Made by a program: the position numbers and the translations under genes. The notes under the pieces are model-generated. The model saw nothing but the letters and a program-made list of their open reading frames with translations. It did not search any database and had not been told where the DNA came from. From the NCBI RefSeq assembly GCF_001541345.2, contig NZ_LMVL02000005.1:62001-126000 (forward strand): 64,000 nt of DNA. Direction: 5' to 3'. This document shows, piece after piece, positions 57,187 through 64,000 of this stretch. Numbering within the stretch: position 1 is the stretch's first letter; each line of letters starts with the position of its first letter. Origin of the DNA: Gillisella vitis. GTDB lineage: Bacteria > Pseudomonadota > Alphaproteobacteria > Rhizobiales > Rhizobiaceae.

Positions 57187-60100
57187 TTACTTCTTCATCT
57201 GCTCCTTCAAGGCAGCCAGCTTAGCGAAAGGAGAATCCGGATCGATCGGCTTTTCCTTGCGCGGTGGCTTTGCCTCGAAACGCTGCGGCTGGGTTGATTT
57301 TGTATCCCTGTCGCGGTCCTTACGCGGCCCGCGATCATCACGGTCGCCACCCCGGTTTGCGTGCTTGTCGCGGTTTCCGTCCCGGTCGCGGGGCTTGCCG
57401 TGATGGCCACCCTCGCGGCGCTTGTCGTCCCGGTCACTTCTGCCTTCAGGACGGCTACCTTCTGTACGGGCTTCCGGCTTCTGCTCACCCTGCTGCGGGG
57501 CGCGTTTGGCAGCTTGTGGACGGCGGTCGCCCTGTTGGGGACGTCCGGCTTGGCGCTGGTTGTCATTGCGGCCGCCGGGGCGCCAGAGCAGAACCGGTTT
57601 GGGTTCCGTTGGTCCTTCCGGATTGGCAAGAAGGTCGGCGGATGGAGCCTCGGTCGCTGCGACGTCGGTCTCTTTGACCTCTGCCGGTGCTTCTGTCGTT
57701 GCTTCGGCGCTGATCTCAGCACTTGGGACCGAAGACGTTGGGACGGTCTCGAGTGTTACCGGCTCAGCAGCGACAGTTTCCGTCGCTGTGGCTTCGCCTT
57801 GCTGATCCGCATCGTCTTCGTCGGTTTTTTCGATGCTTTCGGATGTCTGTGTCGGTGCCGTGGCTGCTGCTACGGCAGGCTTGTCGTCCTGGGTGCCAAG
57901 GAAGGCCTGGGCCTCTTCCGCCTTGACGGCATCGGCGCGGTAGCCGAGGCCTTTGAGGATTTCCTCCATGTCATCAGGTGTCGCACCGAGGATGGAGAGC
58001 ATGGCGGTTGTGGTGGTGAAGCGGCGGCCATCATAGGCGCCGTCTGGCCGCGGTGTGGTGCCGGGCTTCCATTGCAGCAGTGGACGGATCAGATCCGCCA
58101 GCCGCTCCAGAATATCGATGCGCACGGCGCGCTTGCCGAGGAAACGGAAGCCGGCGAGCTTGTAGAAATTGCGCTCGAAGCTTGGGTCCGTCACGACCGA
58201 AGTTCGGCCTGCGGCCAGAACCGGAATGAGATCGCCATAGCCGGCCTTGTCCAGACCATCGTTCTTCAAGGCCCAGAGCAGGGTGATCAGCTCGGCCGGT
58301 GCTGGTTTCAACAGGGCTGGCATAAAGATGTGATAGGCACCGAAGCGCACGCCGTAGCGGCGCATGGAAGCGCGCGCATCCTGGTCCAGCGACTTGACCT
58401 CTTCGGTCACGTCGCGGCGGAACAGAATTCCAAGCCCTTCCACCAGCTGGAAGGCCAATCCCTTGGAAAGGCCCTGCAAGTCTTCGGCCCGCGACAGATC
58501 GTCGAGCGGCTTCAGAATGGTCGAGATATGATGATTGACGAAGCGCTCGATGCGGGCGACGACGTGATCGCGCGCATTGCCGCTCAGCGGTTCGTCCGCC
58601 AGCAGCAGAATGCGGGGGCGCATGATATGATCCGAACCGGTCAGCCGGGCGACGGGATCACCCAGCCACCGGACGAGACCGTCGGAACTGAGCGCCAGAT
58701 CCCCATTGCCCGAAGCATGCAATCTTGCAGCCCGCGCTTCGAATTCCAGGCCAAGCGCCTTTTGGGCAGCAGTTTGCACCGCCTTGGCGTCCGGCCCCTC
58801 GGTTCCAGAGATCGGCGTAAACCGGAATCCGGAGAGTTGGCCCACGTGATGTCCTTCAACGAAGACATCACCGTTCACACTGATTTCAGCTTCCAGCATC
58901 CCATTCTCTCTCAAGCGCTTCATAAGCACAGATGTCCTGCGATCAACAAAGCGTTTCGTCAACCTTTCATGTAACGCGTCAGACAATCGATCTTCGATTT
59001 CCCGCGTCTTTTCTTGCCAGTGTGTCGGATCGGCAAGCCAACCTGGCCGGTTCGACACATACGTCCAAGTTCGGATCTGCGCAATGCGCGCAGAAAGAGT
59101 ATCTATCTCGCCGTCTGTCCGGTCGGAGCGATGCACCTGCTCTGCCATGAAATCTTCGTTCACACTACCGTGCCGGGCAAGGTCGGAATAGAGGGTAAGA
59201 ATCAGATCGGCATGTTGTGCCGGGGTAATTCGCCGATAATCCGGTAATGCGCAGGCATCCCACAGCAGTGAGACCCGATTTGGCGATGACGCAAGGTCCT
59301 GGACTTCCGGATAGCGGGCCAGATAATCCAGCGCCTGTTGGTCGATTGCCGGCAGTGCCCGCACCAGTCCCGCCACCTTGGGGGCGGCATCCAGGCTACG
59401 GCGCAGGTTGGCAATCGAGGAAAAATCGAACTGGGCCGTGCGCCATTGCAGCACCTTGACCGGATCGAAATGGTGGCTCTGCAGCCGTTCCACCAGCTCC
59501 GGCTCAAAGGGATCGACGCGTCCCGTCACCCCGAAAGTACCATCTTTCAGATGGCGTCCGGCACGCCCGGCAATCTGGCCCAGTTCGCCGGGATTGAGAT
59601 TGCGGAACTGATAGCCGTCGAATTTGCGGTCCTGGGCAAAGGCGACATGGTCGACATCGAGGTTCAGGCCCATGCCGATTGCATCGGTCGCGACAAGATA
59701 TTCGACATCGCCGGATTGGTAGAGGCCGACCTGGGCATTGCGGGTGCGCGGGCTGAGTGCGCCGAGCACCACAGCCGCCCCGCCGCGCTGGCGACGGATC
59801 AATTCGGCAATGGAATAGACTTCATCTGCGGAGAAGGCGACGATTGCCGTGCGCTGTGGCAGCCGGGTAATTTTCTTTTCGCCAGCATAAAACAACTGCG
59901 ACAGGCGTGGACGCTCGATGACGGTAATGCCCGGCAGCAGATGCTGAAGGATCGGCTTCATCGTCGCCGAGCCAAGCAGCAGGGTTTCTTCGCGTCCGCG
60001 CAGATGCAACAGCCGGTCGGTGAAAATATGGCCGCGCTCGAGATCGCCCGCCAACTGGATTTCATCGATGGCGACGAACGCGACTTTCGTCTCGCGCGGC

Positions 60101-60426
60101 AGCGCCTCGACGGTGCAGACAGAAAACCTTGCATTGGGCGGGGTGATCTTTTCCTCGCCAGTGATGAGGGCGACATGCGCCGCGCCGACCCGCTCGACCA
60201 GCCTGGTGTAAACTTCGCGCGCCAGCAATCGCAAAGGCAGGCCGATCATACCCGACCCATGGGCAACCATGCGCTCGATGGCATAATGGGTCTTACCCGT
60301 ATTGGTCGGCCCCAGCACAGCAATAACGCCGCGGCCGCTCAGGATCATGGGTTGCGAAGTCAAATCGTCGCTCCGGACTGCACTGTCAAAAGAGGATGGC
60401 GACAGCCGATCTTCTTTCGGGACCAC
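57187..60426 (-). CDS. SUV3-like DEAD/H-box RNA helicase
   Basis: 1079 residues. Superfamily 2 helicase of the SUV3/MgpS type: motif I GPTNTGKTHYAIE near 39-51, motif II AIDEIQLAGD near 120, motif III GSATM, and motif VI QIAGRAGRHLKDG. After the helicase core comes a long conserved middle region (to about residue 840), then a low-complexity tail: Ala/Glu/Thr-rich (about 860-960) followed by an Arg/Asp/Gly/Lys-rich part with repeated DRD and GGDRDDRG units, ending KPIDPDSPFAKLAALKEQMK. The start is uncertain: GTG 60426, or ATG 60348 directly before ILSGRGVIAVLGPTNTGK. Likely RNA or ribosome related. Confidence 0.88.
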   Translation of the reverse strand: MVPKEDRLSPSSFDSAVRSDDLTSQPMILSGRGVIAVLGPTNTGKTHYAIERMVAHGSGMIGLPLRLLAREVYTRLVERVGAAHVALITGEEKITPPNARFSVCTVEALPRETKVAFVAIDEIQLAGDLERGHIFTDRLLHLRGREETLLLGSATMKPILQHLLPGITVIERPRLSQLFYAGEKKITRLPQRTAIVAFSADEVYSIAELIRRQRGGAAVVLGALSPRTRNAQVGLYQSGDVEYLVATDAIGMGLNLDVDHVAFAQDRKFDGYQFRNLNPGELGQIAGRAGRHLKDGTFGVTGRVDPFEPELVERLQSHHFDPVKVLQWRTAQFDFSSIANLRRSLDAAPKVAGLVRALPAIDQQALDYLARYPEVQDLASSPNRVSLLWDACALPDYRRITPAQHADLILTLYSDLARHGSVNEDFMAEQVHRSDRTDGEIDTLSARIAQIRTWTYVSNRPGWLADPTHWQEKTREIEDRLSDALHERLTKRFVDRRTSVLMKRLRENGMLEAEISVNGDVFVEGHHVGQLSGFRFTPISGTEGPDAKAVQTAAQKALGLEFEARAARLHASGNGDLALSSDGLVRWLGDPVARLTGSDHIMRPRILLLADEPLSGNARDHVVARIERFVNHHISTILKPLDDLSRAEDLQGLSKGLAFQLVEGLGILFRRDVTEEVKSLDQDARASMRRYGVRFGAYHIFMPALLKPAPAELITLLWALKNDGLDKAGYGDLIPVLAAGRTSVVTDPSFERNFYKLAGFRFLGKRAVRIDILERLADLIRPLLQWKPGTTPRPDGAYDGRRFTTTTAMLSILGATPDDMEEILKGLGYRADAVKAEEAQAFLGTQDDKPAVAAATAPTQTSESIEKTDEDDADQQGEATATETVAAEPVTLETVPTSSVPSAEISAEATTEAPAEVKETDVAATEAPSADLLANPEGPTEPKPVLLWRPGGRNDNQRQAGRPQQGDRRPQAAKRAPQQGEQKPEARTEGSRPEGRSDRDDKRREGGHHGKPRDRDGNRDKHANRGGDRDDRGPRKDRDRDTKSTQPQRFEAKPPRKEKPIDPDSPFAKLAALKEQMKK

Positions 60427-60811
60427 ACATGGCGATGCCTTGGAGCAAAGGCAAGAAAAGAATTGCCCAGGCGCTGCTTTTCCGGCTGCAGAGGCGAATA
60501 GGAGAGAAATAACCTCCGGTTGCGGTGGATTTTGGTCGTTTTGCGCGCCGGGCGTTGATTCAGAACAGCCAAAGAACGAATCGGCGACGAATCGCTGACT
60601 CCTCCCCTTTCATGTTTTGTTCCAAGCTTCATCTTGTGGGGCACTGGCATCAGAGGGACAAGATAATGGAAGCCCCTCACAACCGAAAACAACGCCGGTC
60701 TTTGAAATCGTGTCTCTTGGAGGAATAGGCAGACCGGGTGGAACAATACAGGACCTGGATCATTATAGGGTCACATGAATTAAGACATGCTGAAAAGTAA
60801 AGGGAAACACC
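60427..60811. other. Divergent helicase / DUF3309 gap
   Basis: 385 bp, no supported gene. Promoters of the minus-strand helicase gene and the plus-strand small protein genes should lie here; no clear boxes. Confidence 0.4.
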
Positions 60812-60967
60812 ATGCTAGGCACAATTCTCGTCATCATCCTCATATTGTTGCTGCTTGGGGCGCTTCCGACTTGGGGTCATAGCCGCAACTGGGGCTATGG
60901 TCCGTCCGGTGGCTTAGGCCTGGTTGTCGTGATCATTATTATTTTGCTGCTTATGGGCCGTATCTGA
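60812..60967 (+). CDS. DUF3309 small membrane protein
   Basis: 51 residues translated from the sequence: MLGTILVIILILLLLGALPT, a short polar middle with WGHSRNWGYGPSGGLG, and a second hydrophobic stretch LVVVIIIILLLMGRI. This two-helix layout with the WG-Y-PSGG centre is DUF3309 (PF11752), common next to stress or envelope genes in alpha-proteobacteria. GTAAAGGG lies upstream. Followed 34 bp later by the glycine-zipper lipoprotein. Function unknown. Confidence 0.85.
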   Translation: MLGTILVIILILLLLGALPTWGHSRNWGYGPSGGLGLVVVIIIILLLMGRI

Positions 60968-61001
60968 CGGTTATCCAGGCCAGGAAGAAGAGGAAGCTTT
61001 G

Positions 61002-61259
61002 ATGAAAAAGACAGTTATTGCCATAGCCATGCTCTTGCCGATGATTGCGTCTTGTACGCCGACGGAACGTGGTGCCTCAATTGGTGCAGCATCCGGTGCT
61101 GTCATCGGTGGCGTTGCTACCAATTCGGTTGGTGGTGCTGCGGTGGGTGCCGTCGGCGGTGGTGTGATTGGCGCTTTGATCGGCCAGTCGACCGAACGCC
61201 GCGGCTACTGCGTTTACCGCGACCGTTACGGCCGTCAATACGAGCGCCGTTGCCGCTAA
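61002..61259 (+). CDS. Glycine-zipper lipoprotein
   Basis: 85 residues. Signal peptide MKKTVIAIAMLLPMIASC with lipobox IASC, then a glycine-zipper helix pair (GASIGAASGAVIGGVA, SVGGAAVGAVGGGVIGALIG) and a basic tail with YRDRYGRQYERRC. GAGGAAG precedes ATG 61002. The fold is seen in outer-membrane lipoproteins such as the SlyB and YMGG/Gly-zipper group. Probably co-transcribed with the DUF3309 gene; a terminator follows. Confidence 0.82.
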   Translation: MKKTVIAIAMLLPMIASCTPTERGASIGAASGAVIGGVATNSVGGAAVGAVGGGVIGALIGQSTERRGYCVYRDRYGRQYERRCR

Positions 61260-61278
61260 ATCGCATACCATTGAATAT

Positions 61279-61311
61279 AAAAAGCCGCCGGAGCGATCCG
61301 GCGGCTTTTTT
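61279..61311. terminator. Bidirectional terminator between lipoprotein gene and phaB
   Basis: Perfect 14-bp stem AAAAAGCCGCCGGA (61279-61292) / TCCGGCGGCTTTTT (61297-61310), loop GCGA, A-run on the left and T-run on the right, between convergent genes. Confidence 0.93.
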
Positions 61312-61329
61312 TGATATTAAGCCAGAGTA

Positions 61330-62055
61330 TCAGACGAAGAACTGGCCACCATTGGCGGAAATCGTCGAGCCGGTGATGAAACCGGCGTCGTCGGACGCCA
61401 GAAACACCACGATGCGGGCAATTTCCTCCGGTTCGCCGAGGCGTCCGACCGGAATTTGCGGAATGATCCGCTCGTTCAAGACTTTTTCTGGGATCGCCCT
61501 AACCATTTCCGTGCCGATATAGCCCGGGCAAATCGCATTGACGGTGATATTTTTGGCAGCACCTTCCTGCGCGAGCGACTTGGTGAAACCGAGATCGCCA
61601 GCTTTGGCGGCAGAGTAATTGGCCTGGCCCATCTGGCCCTTCTGGCCGTTAATGGAGGAAATATTGATGACGCGGCCAAAGCTGCGGTCGCGCATGCCGG
61701 TCCAGACCGGGTGGGTGACGTTGAACAGACCAGTCAAATTGGTGCCGATCACGTCGTTCCACTGTTCCGGCGTCATTTTATGGAACATGGCATCGCGTGT
61801 AATGCCCGCATTGTTGACCAGGATTTCAACCGGTCCAAGCGCCGCCTCGATGGCGGCAATACCCTGTTTGCTGGCCTCGTAGGAGGAGACATCCCATTTG
61901 AAGACCGGAATGCCGGTTTCGGCTTCAAATGCCTTTGCGGCCTCGTCATTTCCGGCATAATTGGCAGCAACCGTATATCCAGCTGCCTTCAAAGCCGTTG
62001 AAATCGATGCGCCGATGCCGCGCGTTCCGCCTGTTACCAAAGCGACCCTGCTCAT
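61330..62055 (-). CDS. phaB: Acetoacetyl-CoA reductase
   Basis: 241-residue NADPH-dependent short-chain dehydrogenase reducing acetoacetyl-CoA to (R)-3-hydroxybutyryl-CoA for polyhydroxybutyrate. Cofactor motif TGGTRGIGASI near residues 8-18, NNAGITRD, catalytic serine in INISSINGQKGQMGQ, Y147 and K151 in ANYSAAKAG, PGYIGTEMV, ending ISANGGQFFV. The length is the PhaB norm. Downstream of phaA on the same strand with a 347-bp gap; synthase phaC is not here, as usual in rhizobia. Confidence 0.96.
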   Translation of the reverse strand: MSRVALVTGGTRGIGASISTALKAAGYTVAANYAGNDEAAKAFEAETGIPVFKWDVSSYEASKQGIAAIEAALGPVEILVNNAGITRDAMFHKMTPEQWNDVIGTNLTGLFNVTHPVWTGMRDRSFGRVINISSINGQKGQMGQANYSAAKAGDLGFTKSLAQEGAAKNITVNAICPGYIGTEMVRAIPEKVLNERIIPQIPVGRLGEPEEIARIVVFLASDDAGFITGSTISANGGQFFV

Positions 62056-62402
62056 TCCAGTCTCCTCTCAATAAGTGTTTTCTTGTGTTGCGTCTCTCCG
62101 TTACCCCAGGGGGCAAGGAGTGACATCCCCCAATTCAATGGGTGTTTCTGCGAAATACACAGAGAACGCCAGTCACTACGGTTTGACGCCGGAAACATTG
62201 AACTGGAATGATGCAGGTAAAATATGGCCGCGCCGGTTGCCGACTTGTTTTATTGTTCTGATCGTCTGGTTGCGATCCGCCGCTGAAGCCAGTTCCGTTT
62301 GATTATATCCAGTCGAAAGACCGCGCGGTGATCAGGCGATATTCCTACGGATCAGGGCATCAAAGCCCGATGGGGAGCCATCGGGCTTCTGGCTTGATCC
62401 GC
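62056..62402. other. phaA-phaB gap
   Basis: 347 bp between two same-strand genes. It contains one clear hairpin near phaA (62363-62388). No gene or repeat otherwise; phaB may have its own promoter here. Confidence 0.45.
62363..62388 (-). terminator. Hairpin after phaA
   Basis: AAGCCCGATGG (62363-62373), loop GGAG, CCATCGGGCTT (62378-62388): perfect 11-bp stem 14 bp after the phaA stop. The T-tract on the minus strand is short (TTTGATG), so termination may be partial. Confidence 0.7.
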
Positions 62403-63584
62403 TCAGAGGCCTTCGATGCACATGGCAACGCCCATGCCACCACCGATGCACAGGGTCGCCAGACCCTTCTTTGCGCCGCGCCGTTTCATTTCAAACAGCA
62501 GGGTGTTGAGAATACGGGCACCTGAGGCCCCGACCGGGTGGCCGATGGCAATGGCGCCGCCATTGACATTGACGATCGACGTATCCCAACCAAGGTCCTT
62601 GTTGACGGCGCAGGCCTGGGCGGCAAAGGCTTCGTTGGCCTCGACCAGATCGAGATCGTTCACACTCCAGCCAGCCCTTTCAAGCGCCTTGCGGGATGCG
62701 GGGATGGGACCGGTGCCCATGATCTTCGGATCGACGCCAGCGGTAGCCCAGGAGGCAATGCGTGCCAAAGGCTGGATGCCGCGACGGACGGCTTCCGCTT
62801 CGGTCATCAGCAGGGCGGCGGCGGCTCCGTCATTGATGCCAGATGCATTCCCGGCGGTGACGGTGCCTTCCTTGTCGAAAGCGGGACGCAGCTTGGTCAT
62901 GCTGTCCAGGGTTGCACCTGCGCGGATATATTCATCGGCATCGACGATCACATCGCCCTTGCGGCCTGGCACGGTGACCGGGACGATTTCGTCCTTGAAC
63001 CGTCCTGCGGCCTGGGCGGCTTCGGCCTTGTTTTGCGAGGCAACCGCAAAGGCATCCTGCTCGTCGCGGGTCAGCTGCCACTGGCGGGCAACATTTTCGG
63101 CGGTGACACCCATGTGATAGCCGTAAAAGGCATCGGTCAGGCCGTCCTTGATCATGGTGTCGATCATTTTCATGTCGCCCATCTTGGTGCCTGCGCGCAA
63201 ATGGGCGCAGTGGGGGGCAAGCGACATGGATTCTTGCCCGCCTGCGATGATGATCGAGGCGTCGCCGGTGGCGATCTGCTGCATGCCGAGTGCCACGGCG
63301 CGCAGGCCGGAGCCGCAAAGCTGGTTCAGGCCCCAGGCGGTTTTTTCCTGCGGAATGCCAGCCTTCATGGCGGCCTGGCGGGCGGGGTTCTGGCCCTGGC
63401 CGGCCGTCAGGATCTGGCCGAGGATCACTTCGTCGACTTCGGCGGCCTCGATGCCTGCGCGTTCCAGCACGGCCTTGATCGCGGTCGCACCCAGATCATG
63501 TGCGGCAACGTTGGCAAATGCCCCGTTGAAAGAGCCGACTGCCGTTCGAGCCGCGCTGGCAATGACGATGGAAGGCGTAGACAT
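62403..63584 (-). CDS. phaA: Acetyl-CoA acetyltransferase (beta-ketothiolase)
   Basis: 393-residue thiolase condensing two acetyl-CoA to acetoacetyl-CoA, first step of polyhydroxybutyrate synthesis. Nucleophile C90 in [11 protein letters not shown], substrate loop with [12 protein letters not shown], His in [12 protein letters not shown] and second Cys in [17 protein letters not shown] precedes ATG 63584, the family start ([20 protein letters not shown]); the frame runs upstream without similarity. Divergent from phaR, followed by phaB on the same strand. Confidence 0.97.
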   Translation of the reverse strand: MSTPSIVIASAARTAVGSFNGAFANVAAHDLGATAIKAVLERAGIEAAEVDEVILGQILTAGQGQNPARQAAMKAGIPQEKTAWGLNQLCGSGLRAVALGMQQIATGDASIIIAGGQESMSLAPHCAHLRAGTKMGDMKMIDTMIKDGLTDAFYGYHMGVTAENVARQWQLTRDEQDAFAVASQNKAEAAQAAGRFKDEIVPVTVPGRKGDVIVDADEYIRAGATLDSMTKLRPAFDKEGTVTAGNASGINDGAAAALLMTEAEAVRRGIQPLARIASWATAGVDPKIMGTGPIPASRKALERAGWSVNDLDLVEANEAFAAQACAVNKDLGWDTSIVNVNGGAIAIGHPVGASGARILNTLLFEMKRRGAKKGLATLCIGGGMGVAMCIEGL

Positions 63585-63823
63585 GGGTATCTCCTCGATA
63601 GTGTTCTTTGCTGCGGCTGAGACTGTCAAAGCTTCCCCGAGAAGTCAAACTCAAAGCATTGGGAAATTTCAGTCTTTGGTTGCATTTCAGCGGATGGCTA
63701 TCGCTGCTTTCGATAGCGCAATCCCGCGACGCACAAAGAGATTGTCACGCCCGTCGATTTGCGATTACACTTCGCTCTCAGGGAAGAGCAATAATAACGA
63801 CATAAGCCGGGTTAGGAGACACA

Positions 63824-64000
63824 ATGGCCAAGACCGATGGCGAAATCATCATTAAGAAATATGCCAATCGCCGCCTCTACAACACGGGGACCAGTACCTA
63901 TGTGACGCTGGAAGATCTGGCCAAGATGGTAAAAAAGGGTGAGGAGTTCACCGTGCAGGATGCAAAATCCGGCGAGGATATTACCCATTCTGTCCTGACC
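63824..64000 (+). CDS. phaR: PhaR polyhydroxyalkanoate synthesis regulator (N-terminal part)
   Basis: The first 59 codons of a gene cut by the window end: MAKTDGEIIIKKYANRRLYN then TGTSTYVTLEDLAKMVKKGE, which is the PHB/PHA accumulation regulator DNA-binding domain. PhaR binds DNA and storage granules and adjusts PHB synthesis and carbon flow (AniA in Sinorhizobium). TTAGGAG precedes ATG 63824. Divergent from phaA with a 239-bp gap that should hold both promoters. Confidence 0.94.
   Translation, partial: MAKTDGEIIIKKYANRRLYNTGTSTYVTLEDLAKMVKKGEEFTVQDAKSGEDITHSVLT

Noticed and set aside
57361..58974. 537-codon plus-strand open frame opposite the helicase gene
   Set aside because: Antisense shadow; low-complexity part mirrors the charged tail, no independent support.
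1..64000. Mobile elements, CRISPR arrays, rRNA or tRNA genes
   Set aside because: No transposase, integrase, regularly spaced repeats, T-loop GGTTCRANTCC contexts or rRNA segments recognised in the gaps.

Overview
The window reads as a piece of the primary chromosome of a member of the Rhizobiaceae (Agrobacterium / Allorhizobium / Rhizobium group). The basis is the protein families and their order: hemJ-rho-mnmE-mnmG-rsmG-parA-parB, the cell-cycle protein TrcR (DUF1013), the cyclic beta-1,2-glucan pair ndvA/ndvB, a 1.6k-residue NAD-glutamate dehydrogenase, a CarD regulator, and phaAB with a divergent phaR. The species cannot be fixed from sequence reading alone. Coding density is high, G+C is moderate to high, and there is no phage, transposon, CRISPR array, rRNA or tRNA that I can see.

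Layout. 1-7.9 kb: hemJ, rho with a clear terminator, then a same-strand run mnmE-mnmG-rsmG-parA-parB. A perfect 16-bp parS lies inside rsmG and a 15/16 parS covers the mnmE stop codon, so this is the chromosomal partition locus and is probably close to the replication origin. 7.9-12.4 kb: leuS-lptE-holA on the minus strand. 12.5-17 kb: a YggS-type PLP protein, trcR (minus), acsA and a small zinc metallopeptidase. 17.1-21.4 kb: pyc and a LuxR-type regulator without a luxI partner (minus). 21.6-33.7 kb: ndvA, an M20 amidohydrolase (minus) and the very large ndvB, together making and exporting periplasmic cyclic glucan. 33.7-40 kb: a UMF1-type transporter and the giant glutamate dehydrogenase (minus). 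40.2-44.8 kb: pdxY and a beta-carbonic anhydrase, a secreted di-haem cytochrome c of the RoxA/peroxidase type, and a lytic transglycosylase. 44.9-51.3 kb: asd, an MHS-type transporter with an inserted soluble region, a PAP2 phosphatase, leuB and leuD. 51.3-54.8 kb: a small membrane protein, a CitE-like lyase, a DUF1737 protein and a cytosolic chemoreceptor-like coiled-coil protein. 54.8-60.5 kb: carD, fdxA, an S4 RNA-binding protein and an SUV3-like helicase, with a 0.7-kb AT-rich gap between carD and fdxA. 60.8-64 kb: a DUF3309 protein, a glycine-zipper lipoprotein, and the polyhydroxybutyrate genes phaB, phaA and the start of phaR.

Most genes are housekeeping or central metabolism: anaplerosis (pyc, acsA), nitrogen and amino-acid metabolism (gdh, asd, leuB, leuD), vitamin B6 (pdxY, yggS), carbon storage (pha), translation and tRNA modification (leuS, mnmE, mnmG, rsmG). 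Many gene ends carry strong stem-loop terminators, several of them bidirectional between convergent genes. Several starts are best placed at GTG or TTG codons because of the Shine-Dalgarno position (pyc, gdh, the di-haem cytochrome, the chemoreceptor-like gene).

I found no convincing new multi-gene system. The points most worth a second look are the two parS sites, the cytosolic degenerate chemoreceptor, the RoxA-like cytochrome, the soluble insert in the MHS transporter, the 12-bp motif shared by the two gaps around fdxA, and the very stable hairpin in the lptE-holA gap.
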